Assembly: GCF_002810445.1 (NCBI RefSeq)
Contig: NZ_NEXS01000001.1
Span: forward strand, 682,001-746,000
From: Advenella sp. S44
GTDB lineage: Bacteria > Pseudomonadota > Gammaproteobacteria > Burkholderiales > Burkholderiaceae_B
Direction: 5' to 3'
DNA: 64,000 bases
Each line of letters opens with the position of its first letter. Position 1 is the stretch's first letter. Positions 1-8,693 of the stretch are shown piece after piece. Both the position numbers and the translations under genes were made by a program. The notes under the pieces were generated by a model. The model was not told the DNA's origin. It saw only the letters and a program-made list of their open reading frames with translations, and made no database searches.

Positions 1-2034
1 ATCCTGTTTCCAGGTGTAGCCCGTGTGCAGGCCGGTTACGACAGCAGACGCCGTAGACTCGCTGTTTTGATCGTTCACGTACACTTTGCCCAGGTAGTCG
101 ACATCAATGCCGCCGTTCCATCCCTGTTCCGGTTGCCACGCCAGCGACGCCGATGCCGTGTTGCGGGCAATACCCGGAATCAGGTTGCCTGCGCCAATTT
201 CCGGGTTGCTGTCCGAGCAGGGTCCCGAGCAGAAGTCGTCGCGATAACGTGCGTGCAGGTAGGTATAAGACAGGCGCGTGTACAGATCGCGGTAAAGCTG
301 AGCATTCCAGGCCAGTTCGACCCCGTCGCGCAAGGTGCGTCCCGCATTCTGATAGGTGGTTCGTCCGCCCGAGGCGCCGGCGTTGACAATCTCATCCTTG
401 GTATAAGTGCGAAAAACGGCGGCAGTCAGTTCTCCGTTGCCGACGTTAGCCTTCAGCCCTGCCTCCAGCGTGGTATTGATTGACGGCTTCAGGCCAAAGT
501 TAAGGCCAGGCTCGTCATCGCTGCGGTAGGATAATTCGTTGAAAGTGGGCGTCTCAAAGCCGCGGCCTGCTGTGACATAGAATGACAGGTCTGGCGTTGC
601 CTGAAAATTCAACGCAACTACAGGCAGCAATTTGCTGTAGTTGGCGGTTCCACTATCGTCTGCGTTGCCTGGCGTGATATAGCGGTCAGACGACTTAAAG
701 TGGACGTTGCTGTAGCGCAGGCCGGCATCCAGTGTCCATTGCTCGGCAAAGTTCCACGATGCCTGTATGTAGGGATCCAGGTTCCAGACATTGTTGATTT
801 CGTTGCGACGCAGATTGCCTTGAACGCCAAGCTGATCGCCAATGAAGTTTTCGTAGCCCTTGCGCGCTTCGCGCATCGTATCCCAGGCCACGCCTGCCAC
901 CAGGGTGAGAGGCCTGTCGGCCAGGGAAACACGGGACGTCAGTCGGATGTCCGCGCCCCCGTATTGCCTTTTAAGCCAGATCACGCCGCCTGAATGCGAT
1001 GGCGCCCGTTGAGGGGCGATCGGAATGGACAGAAACTGTCGGGTTTCACGCTGGCCGTAATAGCCCATGACGCGCAGATCGGTCCGGTCCGATAGCGCCT
1101 GCTCATAGACCAGCCCGCCCTGAGTCTGCTTGGTGGTTTTGCGTACGTTATAGGTTTTGGCGTTGGGAGACGAAGAGCGCGGATCGTTATCGAATTCTTC
1201 ACGTGTCAGCCCCTGCGGATCCTGCGCCGATACATCGACATGATTGAGCAGCAGGCTCAGGTGGCCGGTGTCGCCCACGCGCATGCCGAGTTTGGCGTTG
1301 ACCTGGTTTTTCTCGGCCCTGCTGTGCTCTCGATAGCCGTCTGTGCTGAAGTGATTGGTGCTAAGCACATAGTCAATGGCGCCGGGTCCGTCGCCGCGCG
1401 ACCCTGCGGCTTTCATGCCATAACGCTGTTGCCCGTCGCTGCCGGCGGCAAAAGACGGGGTCAGGGTGAGCGGCCCGTCACCGGTTTCGGTCTCGGTCAG
1501 CAGCACACCGCCTGACGAGTTGCCATAGAGCGTGGAAAATGGGCCTCGCAACACCTCGGCCGATGCAATGGAGGACAGGTCAATATTTGAGGTCTGTCCC
1601 TGTCCATCAGGCATGGTGGCCGGAATGCCATCTACATAAAGGCGAATGCCGCGTACGCCAAATGCCGAGCGAGCGCCGAAGCCGCGAATACCCACTTGCA
1701 AGTCCTGCGCATAGTTTTGCCTGTTGCGCACCGTGAGCCCCGGTATCCCGCGCAAGCCTTCGGAAAGATTGACCTGCAACTGGTTCGAGCGGATTTGCGC
1801 GCCATCAATGACGCTGACCGAAGCCGGGATTTCGCTTGTGGGGCGGTCCATACGGGTGCTGACAGCCATAATGGGTGACAACTGGGTGACGGGCGCGTCA
1901 GCGGACGACTCCGGTTCAGCGGTGACCGCTTCTGCGGGCGCGGTTACCGGCTGGGCCACGGCGGCGCATGTGCCGGCGAACAGCGAAAAAAGACATCCGG
2001 CGAGAACCGCTGGCTTCAAGGGTGGCGAACTCAT
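1..2034 (-). CDS. TonB-dependent outer-membrane receptor, YncD/PqqU-like (3' end beyond window)
   Basis: The first 678 codons are open from an ATG at 2034 to the window edge; the C-terminal end is missing. The protein starts with a signal peptide (hydrophobic stretch about residues 8-28, ending AVAQP), then a plug domain with 'RNRQNYAQDLQVGIRGFG' and 'DGIPATMPDGQGQTSNID' followed by 'EVLRGPFSTLYGNSSGG', and a beta-barrel rich in alternating aromatic residues. The plug motifs closely match my memory of E. coli YncD, recently named PqqU because it imports PQQ. Receptors of this family take up a scarce ligand across the outer membrane using TonB energy. The ligand here cannot be read from sequence; PQQ is one candidate, an iron chelate another. 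It is divergent from the iclR gene at 2352 and the shared gap contains a palindrome at 2170-2187. Confidence 0.88.
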   Translation of the reverse strand, partial: MSSPPLKPAVLAGCLFSLFAGTCAAVAQPVTAPAEAVTAEPESSADAPVTQLSPIMAVSTRMDRPTSEIPASVSVIDGAQIRSNQLQVNLSEGLRGIPGLTVRNRQNYAQDLQVGIRGFGARSAFGVRGIRLYVDGIPATMPDGQGQTSNIDLSSIASAEVLRGPFSTLYGNSSGGVLLTETETGDGPLTLTPSFAAGSDGQQRYGMKAAGSRGDGPGAIDYVLSTNHFSTDGYREHSRAEKNQVNAKLGMRVGDTGHLSLLLNHVDVSAQDPQGLTREEFDNDPRSSSPNAKTYNVRKTTKQTQGGLVYEQALSDRTDLRVMGYYGQRETRQFLSIPIAPQRAPSHSGGVIWLKRQYGGADIRLTSRVSLADRPLTLVAGVAWDTMREARKGYENFIGDQLGVQGNLRRNEINNVWNLDPYIQASWNFAEQWTLDAGLRYSNVHFKSSDRYITPGNADDSGTANYSKLLPVVALNFQATPDLSFYVTAGRGFETPTFNELSYRSDDEPGLNFGLKPSINTTLEAGLKANVGNGELTAAVFRTYTKDEIVNAGASGGRTTYQNAGRTLRDGVELAWNAQLYRDLYTRLSYTYLHARYRDDFCSGPCSDSNPEIGAGNLIPGIARNTASASLAWQPEQGWNGGIDVDYLGKVYVNDQNSESTASAVVTGLHTGYTWKQD

Positions 2035-2169
2035 AGTCAAACTCACGCAGAATAAAGGGTCAGAATGAAGGCCTGGCAAACAGCGTCTTTATGCCGCGCC
2101 GCGATGCGCCGCAAGCCGGATAGCAATAAAGAAGCCGGCGCAAGCCCGGTATGTCCGTTTATGACGCGG

Positions 2170-2187
2170 ACGTAAATATTGTTACGT
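2170..2187. promoter_or_regulatory. 18-bp palindrome between TonB receptor and iclR
   Basis: ACGTAA and TTACGT form perfect 6-bp arms around a 6-bp spacer in the 317-bp divergent gap 2035-2351. It is placed to act as an operator for the receptor gene. It does not resemble a Fur box. Apart from this and the promoter-like site near 2318, I see nothing else in the gap. Confidence 0.4.
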
Positions 2188-2292
2188 TCTATGATAACCC
2201 GATAGCGACCGGGAAAGATAAACCTGATTCAAATAGTTGCCCATTGAGCAACAGCCGTGGATGTCTGGCACGAATCACTCGTGTTGTCTCGA

Positions 2293-2323
2293 TTGCATTG
2301 GCATTTGCCCAATCCACTATAAA
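2293..2323 (+). promoter_or_regulatory. candidate promoter of iclR-type regulator
   Basis: TTGCAT (2293-2298) and TATAAA (2318-2323) lie ahead of the regulator gene with a 19-bp spacer, which is slightly long. An AAGAGGTGG ribosome-binding site follows at 2340-2348, just before the GTG start at 2352. Confidence 0.35.
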
Positions 2324-2351
2324 ATACCGTCATTGAATCAAGAGGTGGATT

Positions 2352-3071
2352 GTGCCCAGAAAAGCGTCAAGATTATCGGTTGCGGACGAAAACCCGTCGT
2401 CGGGAGGCGTTGCGGCGGTCGATCGCGCTTTGTCACTGTTAACCGCGTTTCGCAAGAACGATGGGTATCTGTCACTGGTTGAGCTTGCCGACCGCACACG
2501 CATGTACAAGAGTACGATCCTGCGGCTGCTGGCTTCACTGGAGCATTATGGGATGGTGCACAGGTCCGATGACGGACGCTATGGGCTGGGTGAGGGCGTG
2601 GTTCGGTTATACGGCGTCTATAATTCCGCGTTTTCCCAGGCTGACGTCATCATGCCTGTATTGCGTGCACTGGTCGAGAAAACCCAGGAAAGCGCCTCCT
2701 ATCATGTGATCAGCGGGAACAGTCGCTTGTGTCTGCATCGCGTCAATTCTCCCTTGCCTATCAGCTATCGGACCAGCGAGGGCGATGTTTTGCCCCTGGA
2801 TAAAGGGTCGGGCGCGCGCGTGTTGCAGGCTTTTACTGGCGCCAAGGGAAAGCTGTATGACCAGATCCGTCAGGATGGCGTCATTGTGCTGGATGGAGAC
2901 CGGATGCCGGACCTGGCCGGCGTGTCGGCTGCGGTATTTAATGCGCATCACGAATTTGTCGGCGCGCTCACGCTGACCATGCCGTCATCTCGTTTGAAGC
3001 CGTCATTTAAAGAGGACGTGCGACATGCTGCTTTGGCATTAAGCCGCAAGTTCGGTTATATCAAAGACTGA
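2352..3071 (+). CDS. IclR-family transcriptional regulator
   Basis: 239 residues, normal IclR length. An N-terminal winged helix-turn-helix (about residues 20-80, 'LSLVELADRTRMYKSTILRLLASLEHYGMV') is followed by an IclR effector domain (about 90-238). The start is GTG with AGAGGTGG a few bases upstream. IclR proteins sense small organic acids and usually control the adjacent catabolic operon, so the likely target is the lyase/CoA-transferase operon that begins at 3299, whose leader holds two inverted repeats. The gene ends in its own terminator, so it is transcribed separately from that operon. The effector is unknown. Confidence 0.9.
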   Translation: MPRKASRLSVADENPSSGGVAAVDRALSLLTAFRKNDGYLSLVELADRTRMYKSTILRLLASLEHYGMVHRSDDGRYGLGEGVVRLYGVYNSAFSQADVIMPVLRALVEKTQESASYHVISGNSRLCLHRVNSPLPISYRTSEGDVLPLDKGSGARVLQAFTGAKGKLYDQIRQDGVIVLDGDRMPDLAGVSAAVFNAHHEFVGALTLTMPSSRLKPSFKEDVRHAALALSRKFGYIKD

Positions 3072-3108
3072 CACTTCCGATATTGCCCACTTTCTTGTTA
3101 TTCCATGC

Positions 3109-3139
3109 AAATCGACCCATCAGGGTCGATTTTGCTTTT
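3109..3139 (+). terminator. rho-independent terminator of iclR-type gene
   Basis: A perfect 10-bp stem (AAATCGACCC / GGGTCGATTT) with the loop ATCA, followed by TGCTTTT. It separates the regulator from the operon at 3299. Confidence 0.85.
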
Positions 3140-3251
3140 GCCCGGTCCGCTTTGCCCGATCCGGTTTTTTACTTCAAATGTCATTTCAATCACGATTGCA
3201 ATCGGGCCGTTGTGAGTTGCTTGTTGACGCGTGTCCGATTTTTGACTTACT

Positions 3252-3287
3252 ATTCTATTTATCAGAATTATATTCTATAAGATAGAA
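3252..3287. promoter_or_regulatory. paired inverted repeats in the lyase operon leader (candidate IclR operator)
   Basis: Two AT-rich inverted repeats sit side by side: ATTCT-N7-AGAAT (3252-3268) and TTCTAT-AAG-ATAGAA (3273-3287). They lie directly downstream of a TTGACT -35-like hexamer at 3242-3247 and just before the GGAG ribosome-binding site of the lyase gene, so a bound regulator would cover the promoter. The 15-bp size and symmetry fit IclR-type operators. Confidence 0.45.
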
Positions 3288-3298
3288 CAGGAGCCAAC

Positions 3299-4231
3299 AT
3301 GAATCAGACGCCTCCCAAGCAGGTGCTCATCAGTGAAGTGGGTATGCGCGATGGCCTGCAAAGTGTCAAAAGCATTATGCCGACCGAGTACAAATTCAAA
3401 TTAATCGATGCGCTTTACGAAGCGGGCATACGCGAAATCGAAGTGTGCTCTTTCGTTCCAGCCAGGCTTTTGCCACAAATGGCTGATGCGCAGGAAGTGG
3501 TTCGTTACGCGCTTCGCTATCCTGATCTGACGGTCATGGCGCTGGTGCCGAACCGGCGCGGCGCACAAAACGCGCTGCAAGCCGGCGCGCACAAGCTGAC
3601 GCTGCCGGTGTCGGCCAGCGAGGCGCACTCCCTGGCCAATGTGAGAAAGACGCGGCAGGAAATGGTGCAGGAAGTGCGGGAAATTGTGGCGCTGCGCAAT
3701 GAGATAGCGCCCGGCGTAAAAATTGAGGCTGGTATATCGACCGCTTTTGGCTGCACCATCCAGGGAACGGTCAGCGAAGACGATGTGGTGCAGTTGGCTG
3801 TACAAGTGGTTGCCGCTGGCGCTGATGAAACCGGATTGTCCGATACGACCGGCTATGCCAATCCGGCCCAGGTGCGGCGACTGTTCAAGCGCGTTTTTGC
3901 GGAAATTGGTGACAAATGCGGGGCAGCGCATATGCACAATACACGCGGCCTTGGCATGGCAAACAATCTGGCTGCCTATGATGTCGGCGTGCGCACGTTT
4001 GATTCCTCGCTGGGCGGGCTGGGCGGTTGTCCGTATGCGCCCGGTGCGTCGGGTAACGTGGTCACCGAAGATCTGGTTTTCATGTTCGAAGCCATGGGCA
4101 TTGAGACCGGCGTCAATATTCAGAAACTGATTGCAGCACGCGACCCGCTCAAAGCGGGTGTGCCGCAAGAAGCCGTGTACGGCATGGTGGCCGAGGCCGG
4201 CGTGCCTTTAACTTTTGAACAACAAGCGTGA
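3299..4231 (+). CDS. hydroxymethylglutaryl-CoA lyase family protein
   Basis: 310 residues forming one DRE-TIM/HMGL-like barrel. The catalytic Arg17-Asp18 ('GMRDGLQ'), the metal-binding His pair in 'AAHMHNTRG' and the Cys signature 'LGGLGGCPYAPGASGN' are all present, so it should be active. HMG-CoA lyase splits 3-hydroxy-3-methylglutaryl-CoA into acetoacetate and acetyl-CoA in the cytoplasm. The next gene, a CaiB/BaiF CoA-transferase, starts one base after this stop, which suggests the transferase makes the CoA thioester that this lyase cleaves. Related lyases act on other 3-hydroxyacyl-CoAs, so the exact substrate is an inference. ATG start with AGGAG just upstream. Confidence 0.88.
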   Translation: MNQTPPKQVLISEVGMRDGLQSVKSIMPTEYKFKLIDALYEAGIREIEVCSFVPARLLPQMADAQEVVRYALRYPDLTVMALVPNRRGAQNALQAGAHKLTLPVSASEAHSLANVRKTRQEMVQEVREIVALRNEIAPGVKIEAGISTAFGCTIQGTVSEDDVVQLAVQVVAAGADETGLSDTTGYANPAQVRRLFKRVFAEIGDKCGAAHMHNTRGLGMANNLAAYDVGVRTFDSSLGGLGGCPYAPGASGNVVTEDLVFMFEAMGIETGVNIQKLIAARDPLKAGVPQEAVYGMVAEAGVPLTFEQQA

Positions 4232-4232
4232 T

Positions 4233-5420
4233 ATGACGGAAAAAGCATTGCCCTATGCAGGGCTAAAGGTGATTGAGTTTACACACATGGTAATGGGTCC
4301 GACTTGCGGACTGATTCTGGCAGACCTGGGGGCCGAGGTCATCAAGATCGAGCCGCTAAAAGGCGATAACACGCGTCATTTGCTCGGGTCCGGGGCAGGA
4401 TTTTTTACCGCTTTCAATCGCAATAAAAAAAGTCTGGCCGTTGATTTGAAATCGGAGCAGGGGCTGGCGTTGGTCAAGGACCTGATCGGTTCGGCCGATG
4501 TGGTCAGCGAAAATTTCAAGCCCGGTACCATGAATAAACTGGGCCTGGATTATGAATCACTGTCGAAACAGAATCCCGGCCTGGTGTATGTCAGTCACAA
4601 GGGATTTTTACCTGGGCCTTATGAGCATCGTACGGCGCTGGATGAAGTGGTGCAAATGATGGGAGGCCTGGCCTACATGACGGGCAGAAAGGGCGACCCG
4701 ATACGGGCAGGAACCAGCGTTAATGACATCATGGGTGGCATGTTTGGTGCCATCGGCGTGATGGCCGCGCTCAAGGCACGGGATCACACGGGCAGGGGCC
4801 AGCAGGTGCAAAGCGCGCTGTTCGAAAATAATATTTTTCTGGTTGCCCAGCACATGATGCAGTATGTGGTAACCGGCAAGGCCGCCGATCCCATGCCCAG
4901 CCGCATCTCGGCCTGGGCGATTTATGACGTCTTCAATGTCAGGGATGGCCAACAGATATTTCTGGCCGTGGTCAGCGATACGCAATGGCGGATCTTTTGC
5001 GACGCCTTTGAGTTGAGACAGTTGCAGGACAATCCTGAGTTGGAAACCAACAACCAGCGTGTACAGGCGCGGTCGTGGCTGCTGCCGCTGCTGCAGCAGC
5101 ACTTGGCGAGGTATTCAAAGGACGAGCTGGCATCCATATTTGAAGCCAATGGATTGCCGTTTGCGCCCATTGCGCGGCCAGAAGAGCTGCTGCAGGATGC
5201 CCATCTTCTGGAGACCGGGGGCCTTGCTCCCATGCAGATGCCTGATGGCAGGCAAATCAACGTGCCGCTGCTGCCCATTTGCATGGATGGCGAACGGCTG
5301 GGTGTTCGGCTGAACCCGCCGCAGCTTGGCGAGCATACCCTGAGCATTCTGCGGGACGCAGGGTTGAACGACACGCAAATTAATACGTTGCTGGCAAACA
5401 ATGTCATTGCGACGCAATAA
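4233..5420 (+). CDS. CaiB/BaiF (class III) CoA-transferase
   Basis: 395 residues, typical for the family. Diagnostic features are the N-terminal 'LKVIEFTHMVMGPTCGLILADLGAEVIKIEP', Asp165 in 'SVNDIMGG' (the position of the aspartate that forms the acyl anhydride) and 'GRGQQVQSALFE'. Class III transferases move CoA between carboxylic acids. I chose the ATG at 4233, one base after the lyase stop, over an upstream in-frame TTG at 4215 that overlaps the lyase. Coupling to an HMG-CoA lyase resembles the logic of mammalian SUGCT, which activates glutarate and hydroxymethylglutarate with succinyl-CoA. A free dicarboxylate brought in with the help of the neighbouring Bug proteins is a plausible substrate, not a proven one. 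Confidence 0.87.
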   Translation: MTEKALPYAGLKVIEFTHMVMGPTCGLILADLGAEVIKIEPLKGDNTRHLLGSGAGFFTAFNRNKKSLAVDLKSEQGLALVKDLIGSADVVSENFKPGTMNKLGLDYESLSKQNPGLVYVSHKGFLPGPYEHRTALDEVVQMMGGLAYMTGRKGDPIRAGTSVNDIMGGMFGAIGVMAALKARDHTGRGQQVQSALFENNIFLVAQHMMQYVVTGKAADPMPSRISAWAIYDVFNVRDGQQIFLAVVSDTQWRIFCDAFELRQLQDNPELETNNQRVQARSWLLPLLQQHLARYSKDELASIFEANGLPFAPIARPEELLQDAHLLETGGLAPMQMPDGRQINVPLLPICMDGERLGVRLNPPQLGEHTLSILRDAGLNDTQINTLLANNVIATQ

Positions 5421-5430
5421 GGAGGTAATT

Positions 5431-6405
5431 ATGAAAAAAATGGTAATTGCGATTACAGCCGGTGTGCTTGCCCATTTGTCGGTAAGTTCTGCGGTACTGG
5501 CGCAGGATAGTTATCCGCAGCGTGCCGTGACCATTACCGTGCCGTATTCGCCGGGAGGAACGACAGACTATGTGGCGCGTATGCTGGCCAAACAAATGTC
5601 TGAAATATCTAAGCAGTCGTTCGTTGTGGAAAACAAGCCGGGCGCCAGCGGCACCATCGCAACGTCAGCGGTGATGCGCAGCAAACCAGATGGCTATTCG
5701 CTGTTGATGAATGACACGACATATGCCATGTTGCCTGCAGTGTTCAAAAAATTGTCCTGGGACCCGGTCAAGGATATCGCGCCCATTGCCAACGTAGCCT
5801 CTACACCCGTCATTTTGATCGTGCCGGCCAAATCACCGTTTAACTCCGTGTCCGATCTGGTTGGCGCAGCCAAAGAAAAGCCGGAGTCGCTCACGTTTGG
5901 CTCTGGTGGCAACGGTAGCTCAACGCATCTTGCTGGCGAAGTATTTCAGCACCAGGCCGGCATCAAGCTGCTGCATGTGCCATACAAGGGCGCTGGCGAA
6001 GCGCTGATGGCGCTGGTCGGCGGGACCGTGGATGTCGAGATTAGTGCAACGCCTACAGCTATTCCGCAAATCAATAGCGGCAAAGTCAAAGCATTGGCCA
6101 TCAGCAGTCCGCAGCGCCTGCCGCAGTTGCCCGATGTTCCGACTTTTGCAGAGGCTGGCCTGCCGCAGTATACGGTGCAGAACTGGTTTGGCCTGGTGGC
6201 CCGTGCCGGTACGCAGCCAGAAGTCGTCAATACACTGAATCGCCTTGTGAAGCAGTCGGTAGCAGATCATTCCCTGCAGTCGTCATTTGAAACACTGGGG
6301 GCGCAACCGGTAGGCAATAGCCCCCAGGATTTCGCAAAGCAGATTGCAAATGAAATTGAAAGCTGGAGCCGTACCGCCGAGCGTGCCGGTCTGGAAAAAC
6401 AATAG
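5431..6405 (+). CDS. Bug/TctC-family periplasmic solute-binding protein
   Basis: 324 residues with a signal peptide (MKKMVIAITAGVLAHLSVSSAVLAQD, cleaved near residue 25) and the Bug hallmark blocks 'YPQRAVTITVPYSPGGTTDYVARML', 'VENKPGASGTIA' and 'HVPYKGAGEAL'. GGAGG lies 6 bases before the ATG at 5431, deciding the start against an in-frame ATG at 5401 inside the transferase gene. Bug proteins bind carboxylates in the periplasm; some feed tripartite tricarboxylate transporters, others act as sensors. No TctA/TctB membrane gene is in this window, so its transport partner must be elsewhere. It is fourth-generation context of the lyase/transferase operon and probably captures that pathway's acid. 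Confidence 0.92.
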   Translation: MKKMVIAITAGVLAHLSVSSAVLAQDSYPQRAVTITVPYSPGGTTDYVARMLAKQMSEISKQSFVVENKPGASGTIATSAVMRSKPDGYSLLMNDTTYAMLPAVFKKLSWDPVKDIAPIANVASTPVILIVPAKSPFNSVSDLVGAAKEKPESLTFGSGGNGSSTHLAGEVFQHQAGIKLLHVPYKGAGEALMALVGGTVDVEISATPTAIPQINSGKVKALAISSPQRLPQLPDVPTFAEAGLPQYTVQNWFGLVARAGTQPEVVNTLNRLVKQSVADHSLQSSFETLGAQPVGNSPQDFAKQIANEIESWSRTAERAGLEKQ

Positions 6406-6413
6406 GACACGCC

Positions 6414-7334
6414 ATGTTTTATTTGAGCGAAGAACCTCAACGATGTGATGCGCAGGTATGGAGTGCCATGTCCGACCACTTACGGATGCGCGATACCGAC
6501 TCTGACTGGGCACGGGCCAACAAGGGCGGCGCGCAATTGCATTCATTTATCGAAGGCCCTGCAATGGATGGACAGGGAAATCTATATGTGACTGATATCC
6601 CTTACGGGCGCATTTTTCGCGTGTCGGCGCAAAAGGAATGGGAGCTGATTGTCCAGTATGACGGCGAACCCAATGGGCTGAAGGTATTGCGTGATGGTTC
6701 GCTGCTTATTGCCGATTACCGGCGCGGGCTGCTGCGATGGGATCCGGTAGCCAAAGTGATCGAGCCGCTATTGGCACGGCGCAATGCCCAGTCTTTCAAG
6801 GGCCTGAACGATTTATATGTCACACGTGATGAATCCCTCGTGTATTTCACCGACCAGGGGCAAACTGGCCTGCATGACCCGACGGGTAGTGTTTATCGCT
6901 ATTGTCTGAAAACCGGCAGACTCGATTGCCTCATGAACAATGTTCCCAGTCCTAACGGGTTGGTGGTCGATGAGGAAAAATCGGTATTGTTTGTCGCGGT
7001 TACCCGAGACAACGCCGTATGGCGTGCACCTCTGCTTGCCGATGGATCAGTATCGAAAGCGGGGCGTTTTTGCGCTCTGTTTGGCACTAGCGGTCCGGAC
7101 GGCGTAGCTCTGGATCACCGTGGCAGGTTATACGTAGCGCACGCTTCGCTGGGCTGTGTTTTTGTATTTGAAACGAACGGCGAATGCTGCCGCATCATAC
7201 GCTCGGTTGCCGGCAGCACGGTGACCAATCTGTGCTTCACCAATGAGCGTTGTGAAACTTTACTAATTACCGAATCGGCTACAGGTACTGTGCTTGAAGC
7301 ACCAGTGACTTTGGCAGAAGACAATTTTCAATAA
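6414..7334 (+). CDS. SMP-30/gluconolactonase/LRE-family hydrolase
   Basis: 306 residues with the six-bladed propeller repeats of SMP-30 lactonases. Likely metal ligands are the Glu of 'FIEGPAMD' (about residue 47), the Asn of 'GLNDLYV' and the Asp of 'GPDGVALD'. There is no signal peptide, so it should be cytoplasmic. The gene starts 8 bases after the Bug gene and is in the same operon. Family members open sugar or other lactones using a divalent metal; in this setting it may hydrolyse a lactone form of the imported acid before CoA activation. Substrate is not predictable from sequence. Confidence 0.85.
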   Translation: MFYLSEEPQRCDAQVWSAMSDHLRMRDTDSDWARANKGGAQLHSFIEGPAMDGQGNLYVTDIPYGRIFRVSAQKEWELIVQYDGEPNGLKVLRDGSLLIADYRRGLLRWDPVAKVIEPLLARRNAQSFKGLNDLYVTRDESLVYFTDQGQTGLHDPTGSVYRYCLKTGRLDCLMNNVPSPNGLVVDEEKSVLFVAVTRDNAVWRAPLLADGSVSKAGRFCALFGTSGPDGVALDHRGRLYVAHASLGCVFVFETNGECCRIIRSVAGSTVTNLCFTNERCETLLITESATGTVLEAPVTLAEDNFQ

Positions 7335-7361
7335 CCCGAAAACACGGGAATGGAGACAACG

Positions 7362-8348
7362 ATGTTCAAGAAATCAGTGATGGCCAGCGTGGCCGGCGGT
7401 TTGCTGCTGGGCGCAGTCGTAACGACCGGACCGGCGCATGCCCAGGACTGGCCGCAACGACCGGTGCGCATGGTGGTGCCGTACACCCCAGGTGGCGGGA
7501 CCGATAGTATTACCCGGATTATTACCGAGAAAATCACCCAGACGGATAAGGACATTCAGTTTGTCGTCGAAAACAAGCCGGGTGCCGGTGGCAATATCGG
7601 AATGACACAGGTAGCCAGGTCCAAGCCGGACGGCTTGACGCTGGGCATGGGGCAAACATCGAATCTGGCCATTAACCCGATTATCATGAACGACATGAAG
7701 TTCGATGCCACCAAAGATTTCACGCCGGTGGCGGTGGTGGCAGAATTGCCAACGGTGCTGGTAGTCAAGGCCGATTCTCCGTACCAGTCCTTGGCTGACG
7801 TGGTGGCGGCCGCCAAGGCCAGCCCCGGGCAGCTTAAGCAGGCCCTTGCAACACTGGGTACCGTGGGCCATTTGGCAGGGGAAATGCTGTCGTACAAAGC
7901 GGACATCAAAGTGCTGAATGTGCCGTACAAAGGCGCTTCGCCTGCGCTGACAGAGCTGATCGGCGGCCAGACTGACTATATGTTCGCAACACCCGTGTCG
8001 GTGCTCAAAATGGTTGAGAATAACGATCTTCGTGCGCTGGCGGTTACGTCCAGCAAACGTATTGCCGCCATGCCTGATGTACCCACGGTTGCAGAACAGG
8101 GCTATGAGGGCTTTAATGCGGTCGACTGGAAGATCATTGTCGGACCGGCAGATTTACCCGAGCACGCGGTACAACGCTTGAGCAAGGCGTTTATTGAGGT
8201 CAGCAAGGATCCGGAATTTATCAAACGGATGGAAGCGGACGGTAATACAATTGTGGGCGGCAACGCCCAGGATGCTCAGGCCTATCTGCAGAAAGAGCAG
8301 ATGGAATGGAGCACACTGCTCAAGGCAATGCAATTTCAACTGAAATAA
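7362..8348 (+). CDS. Bug/TctC-family periplasmic solute-binding protein (second of this operon)
   Basis: 328 residues with a signal peptide ending 'GPAHAQDWPQ' and Bug blocks 'RPVRMVVPYTPGGGTDSITRII', 'VVENKPGAGGNIGM' and 'VPYKGASPALTELIGG'. The start is the ATG at 7362 with GGAGA at 7353-7357, rather than an ATG at 7350 that would overlap that ribosome-binding site. It closes the operon that begins at 3299. Two distinct Bug proteins in one operon suggest two related ligands or two roles, for example transport and sensing. A weak hairpin (TTTCAG/CTGAAA, 8362-8385) follows the stop. Confidence 0.92.
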   Translation: MFKKSVMASVAGGLLLGAVVTTGPAHAQDWPQRPVRMVVPYTPGGGTDSITRIITEKITQTDKDIQFVVENKPGAGGNIGMTQVARSKPDGLTLGMGQTSNLAINPIIMNDMKFDATKDFTPVAVVAELPTVLVVKADSPYQSLADVVAAAKASPGQLKQALATLGTVGHLAGEMLSYKADIKVLNVPYKGASPALTELIGGQTDYMFATPVSVLKMVENNDLRALAVTSSKRIAAMPDVPTVAEQGYEGFNAVDWKIIVGPADLPEHAVQRLSKAFIEVSKDPEFIKRMEADGNTIVGGNAQDAQAYLQKEQMEWSTLLKAMQFQLK

Positions 8349-8693
8349 CGCCGTCGATATATTTCAGTTGAGCAATAGGCTGAAACAGTTCGGCTCGTGC
8401 GCCTGCTTTTCATCAGTCGCGCGAGGGTATCCTAATCAGTCCGTTGCAGTGGGCATTGTACGGTCACACCCTGTGGTATCCTGTTTCTACGAACGCCGTG
8501 CACAACTGTCCGCTTGTTGGCGTTGCACGTTCTTCACAACACGCCCTCTCTTTCCTCTTCATAGCCGTATTCCATTTCAGCAGATGACAGAAAGGAACGA
8601 TGCCTGCGTGCAGGTGTCAGACTAAGAGTACTGCTATCGAGTGGCTTCCTTAGACGTTACTGTTCTTCTACTCGGACGCACCAAGGAATCCCT
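8349..8693. other. 345-bp intergenic region upstream of lpxL
   Basis: I see no convincing gene here. An 85-codon open frame (8368-8625) lacks a ribosome-binding site and looks non-coding. Apart from the weak hairpin at 8362-8385 and an AAGGAAT ribosome-binding site just before 8694, nothing stands out. Confidence 0.5.

Noticed and set aside
2035-2150. Cobalamin or other riboswitch in the TonB receptor leader
   Set aside because: The leader can fold around GCCGG/CCGGC pairs but has no cobalamin-box-like sequence or other riboswitch core that I recognise.
8368-8625. 85-codon open frame between a Bug gene and lpxL
   Set aside because: No ribosome-binding site, no recognisable domain and odd composition (many Cys and Arg). 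It looks like chance.
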